Assembly (NCBI GenBank): GCA_002298905.1
Contig: DBMA01000031.1
Coordinates: 1 to 7,016 of the forward strand
Length of the DNA stretch: 7,016 bases
Direction of reading: 5' to 3'
Origin: Mycoplasma sp. UBA710
Lineage (GTDB): Bacteria > Bacillota_I > Bacilli_A > Mycoplasmatales > Metamycoplasmataceae
Position 1 is the first letter of the stretch; every line of letters starts with the position of its first letter. Below the pieces are notes generated by a model, which did not search any database, had not been told where the DNA came from, and saw only the letters and a program-made list of their open reading frames with translations. Shown piece after piece: positions 6,525-7,016 of this stretch. The position numbers and the translations under genes were made by a program.

Positions 6525-6936
6525 ATGAATAAAATGGTTGGAAAAAATATTAAAATAATAGATTATCCAAATGATGTTTATAAAGCAGTTGGAAAGATTA
6601 TAAAGCATTCTCAGGAATGGGATACTTCAAATTCCAATCAAGAAAATTGGTATAACTTCCTTAAACAAATTGAATATTGCGTTAAAAAAAGAAAATCATC
6701 TAAGTGAAAAACAATATAAAGATTTAGAAGGTGTTATTAATAAAAGAAATTATATCAATCATGAATTTTTTTTAAAAGACTTTCAAAAGGATTTTAAAGA
6801 AATAGAAGACATATTAAATGACATACAATTTTTAATATTTGAGGCAACTGATGTTATAGATAATTTAATTGATGAATTACAGGGAAACTTCTCTTTTCGA
6901 AGACCAACTATTTTTGATGAAACTAAAACTGAATAG
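6525..6936 (+). pseudogene. Small HEPN-type protein gene, +1 frameshift in an A7 run
   Basis: Two overlapping frames make one protein. The frame from ATG 6525 (or ATG 6534) reads to codon 55 (...IEYCVKK) and then hits TGA at 6705-6707. The +1 frame continues with ENHLSEKQYKDLEGVINK RNYINH and stops at TAG 6934-6936. Removing one A from the seven at 6684-6690 joins them into about 136 residues. The downstream part carries RNYINH (6745-6762), an R-N-x3-H HEPN motif followed by EFFLKDF. This matches small helical HEPN-like proteins whose core reads LEKRNxxxHxFF. The SD-like GAAAGGA (6516-6522) is only 2 nt before ATG 6525 and 11 nt before ATG 6534, so the exact start is uncertain. The stop of the DUF2971 gene is 24 nt upstream, so the two are probably cotranscribed. 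It could be a true pseudogene, a sequencing or assembly error in the homopolymer, or a gene read through transcriptional slippage. Confidence 0.7.
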
Positions 6937-6951
6937 TCAAAAAAATAAGAA

Positions 6952-6987
6952 AGAAATTTTTATCACTTTGTTTGATTAGGAATTTCT
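6952..6987 (+). terminator. Weak candidate hairpin at the end of the block
   Basis: AGAAATT (6952-6958) pairs with AATTTCT (6981-6987), and an inner ATCA/TGAT (6962-6965 with 6973-6976) can extend the stem around a 7-nt loop. It follows the last stop codon by 15 nt and is followed by T-rich sequence without a clean T run. The stem is AT-rich and could be chance. Confidence 0.25.
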
Positions 6988-7016
6988 ATTTAACTTATTT
7001 CTCAAATTATATTTCT

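Noticed and set aside
6684..6692. Programmed -1 ribosomal frameshift at the A-rich heptamer
   Set aside because: A -1 shift would enter the wrong frame; the HEPN part needs +1 (one A fewer), so only deletion-type slippage or +1 shifting would restore it.

Overview
The window looks like accessory DNA from a low-GC bacterium, most likely a Firmicute (Clostridia or Bacilli type). The rightward genes are very AT-rich, purine-rich Shine-Dalgarno (SD) sites such as AAAGGAG and TGGAGG are present, and the standard genetic code is used. I cannot name a species. No tRNA, rRNA, CRISPR array or insertion sequence is visible.

Left end (1-967, minus strand): a DUF1016/YhcG-type PDDEXK nuclease gene. It is split by one in-frame TAA and runs off the left edge. 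Its last ~120 visible bases are clearly richer in G+C (about 42%) than the rest of the window. A 263-base AT-rich divergent intergenic region follows.

Plus-strand block (1231-6936): six closely spaced genes. (1) A TrlF-family protein joins an N-terminal PHP metal-dependent phosphoesterase domain to an ABC/SMC-type ATPase. (2) A small unrecognised protein overlaps its 3' end by 17 nt. (3) An Abi-like HEPN protein carries the RNxxxH ribonuclease motif. (4) A Pol-beta-fold nucleotidyltransferase starts on the last base of gene 3's stop codon. (5) A DUF2971 protein follows. (6) A small second HEPN-type protein is disrupted by a +1 frameshift in a run of seven A's. The only gaps above 25 nt are 57 and 80 nt, and no convincing terminator lies inside the block.

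Reading: the neighbourhood has the character of a phage-defence island. TrlF plus the small protein look like one module and HEPN plus nucleotidyltransferase like a second, toxin-antitoxin-like module. DUF2971 plus the small HEPN may be a third, decaying or slippage-regulated module. Whether the six genes form one system or three adjacent ones cannot be settled from this sequence. Two of the seven genes carry single-base lesions that would restore a full product if reverted, so either the island is eroding or the lesions are sequencing or assembly errors.
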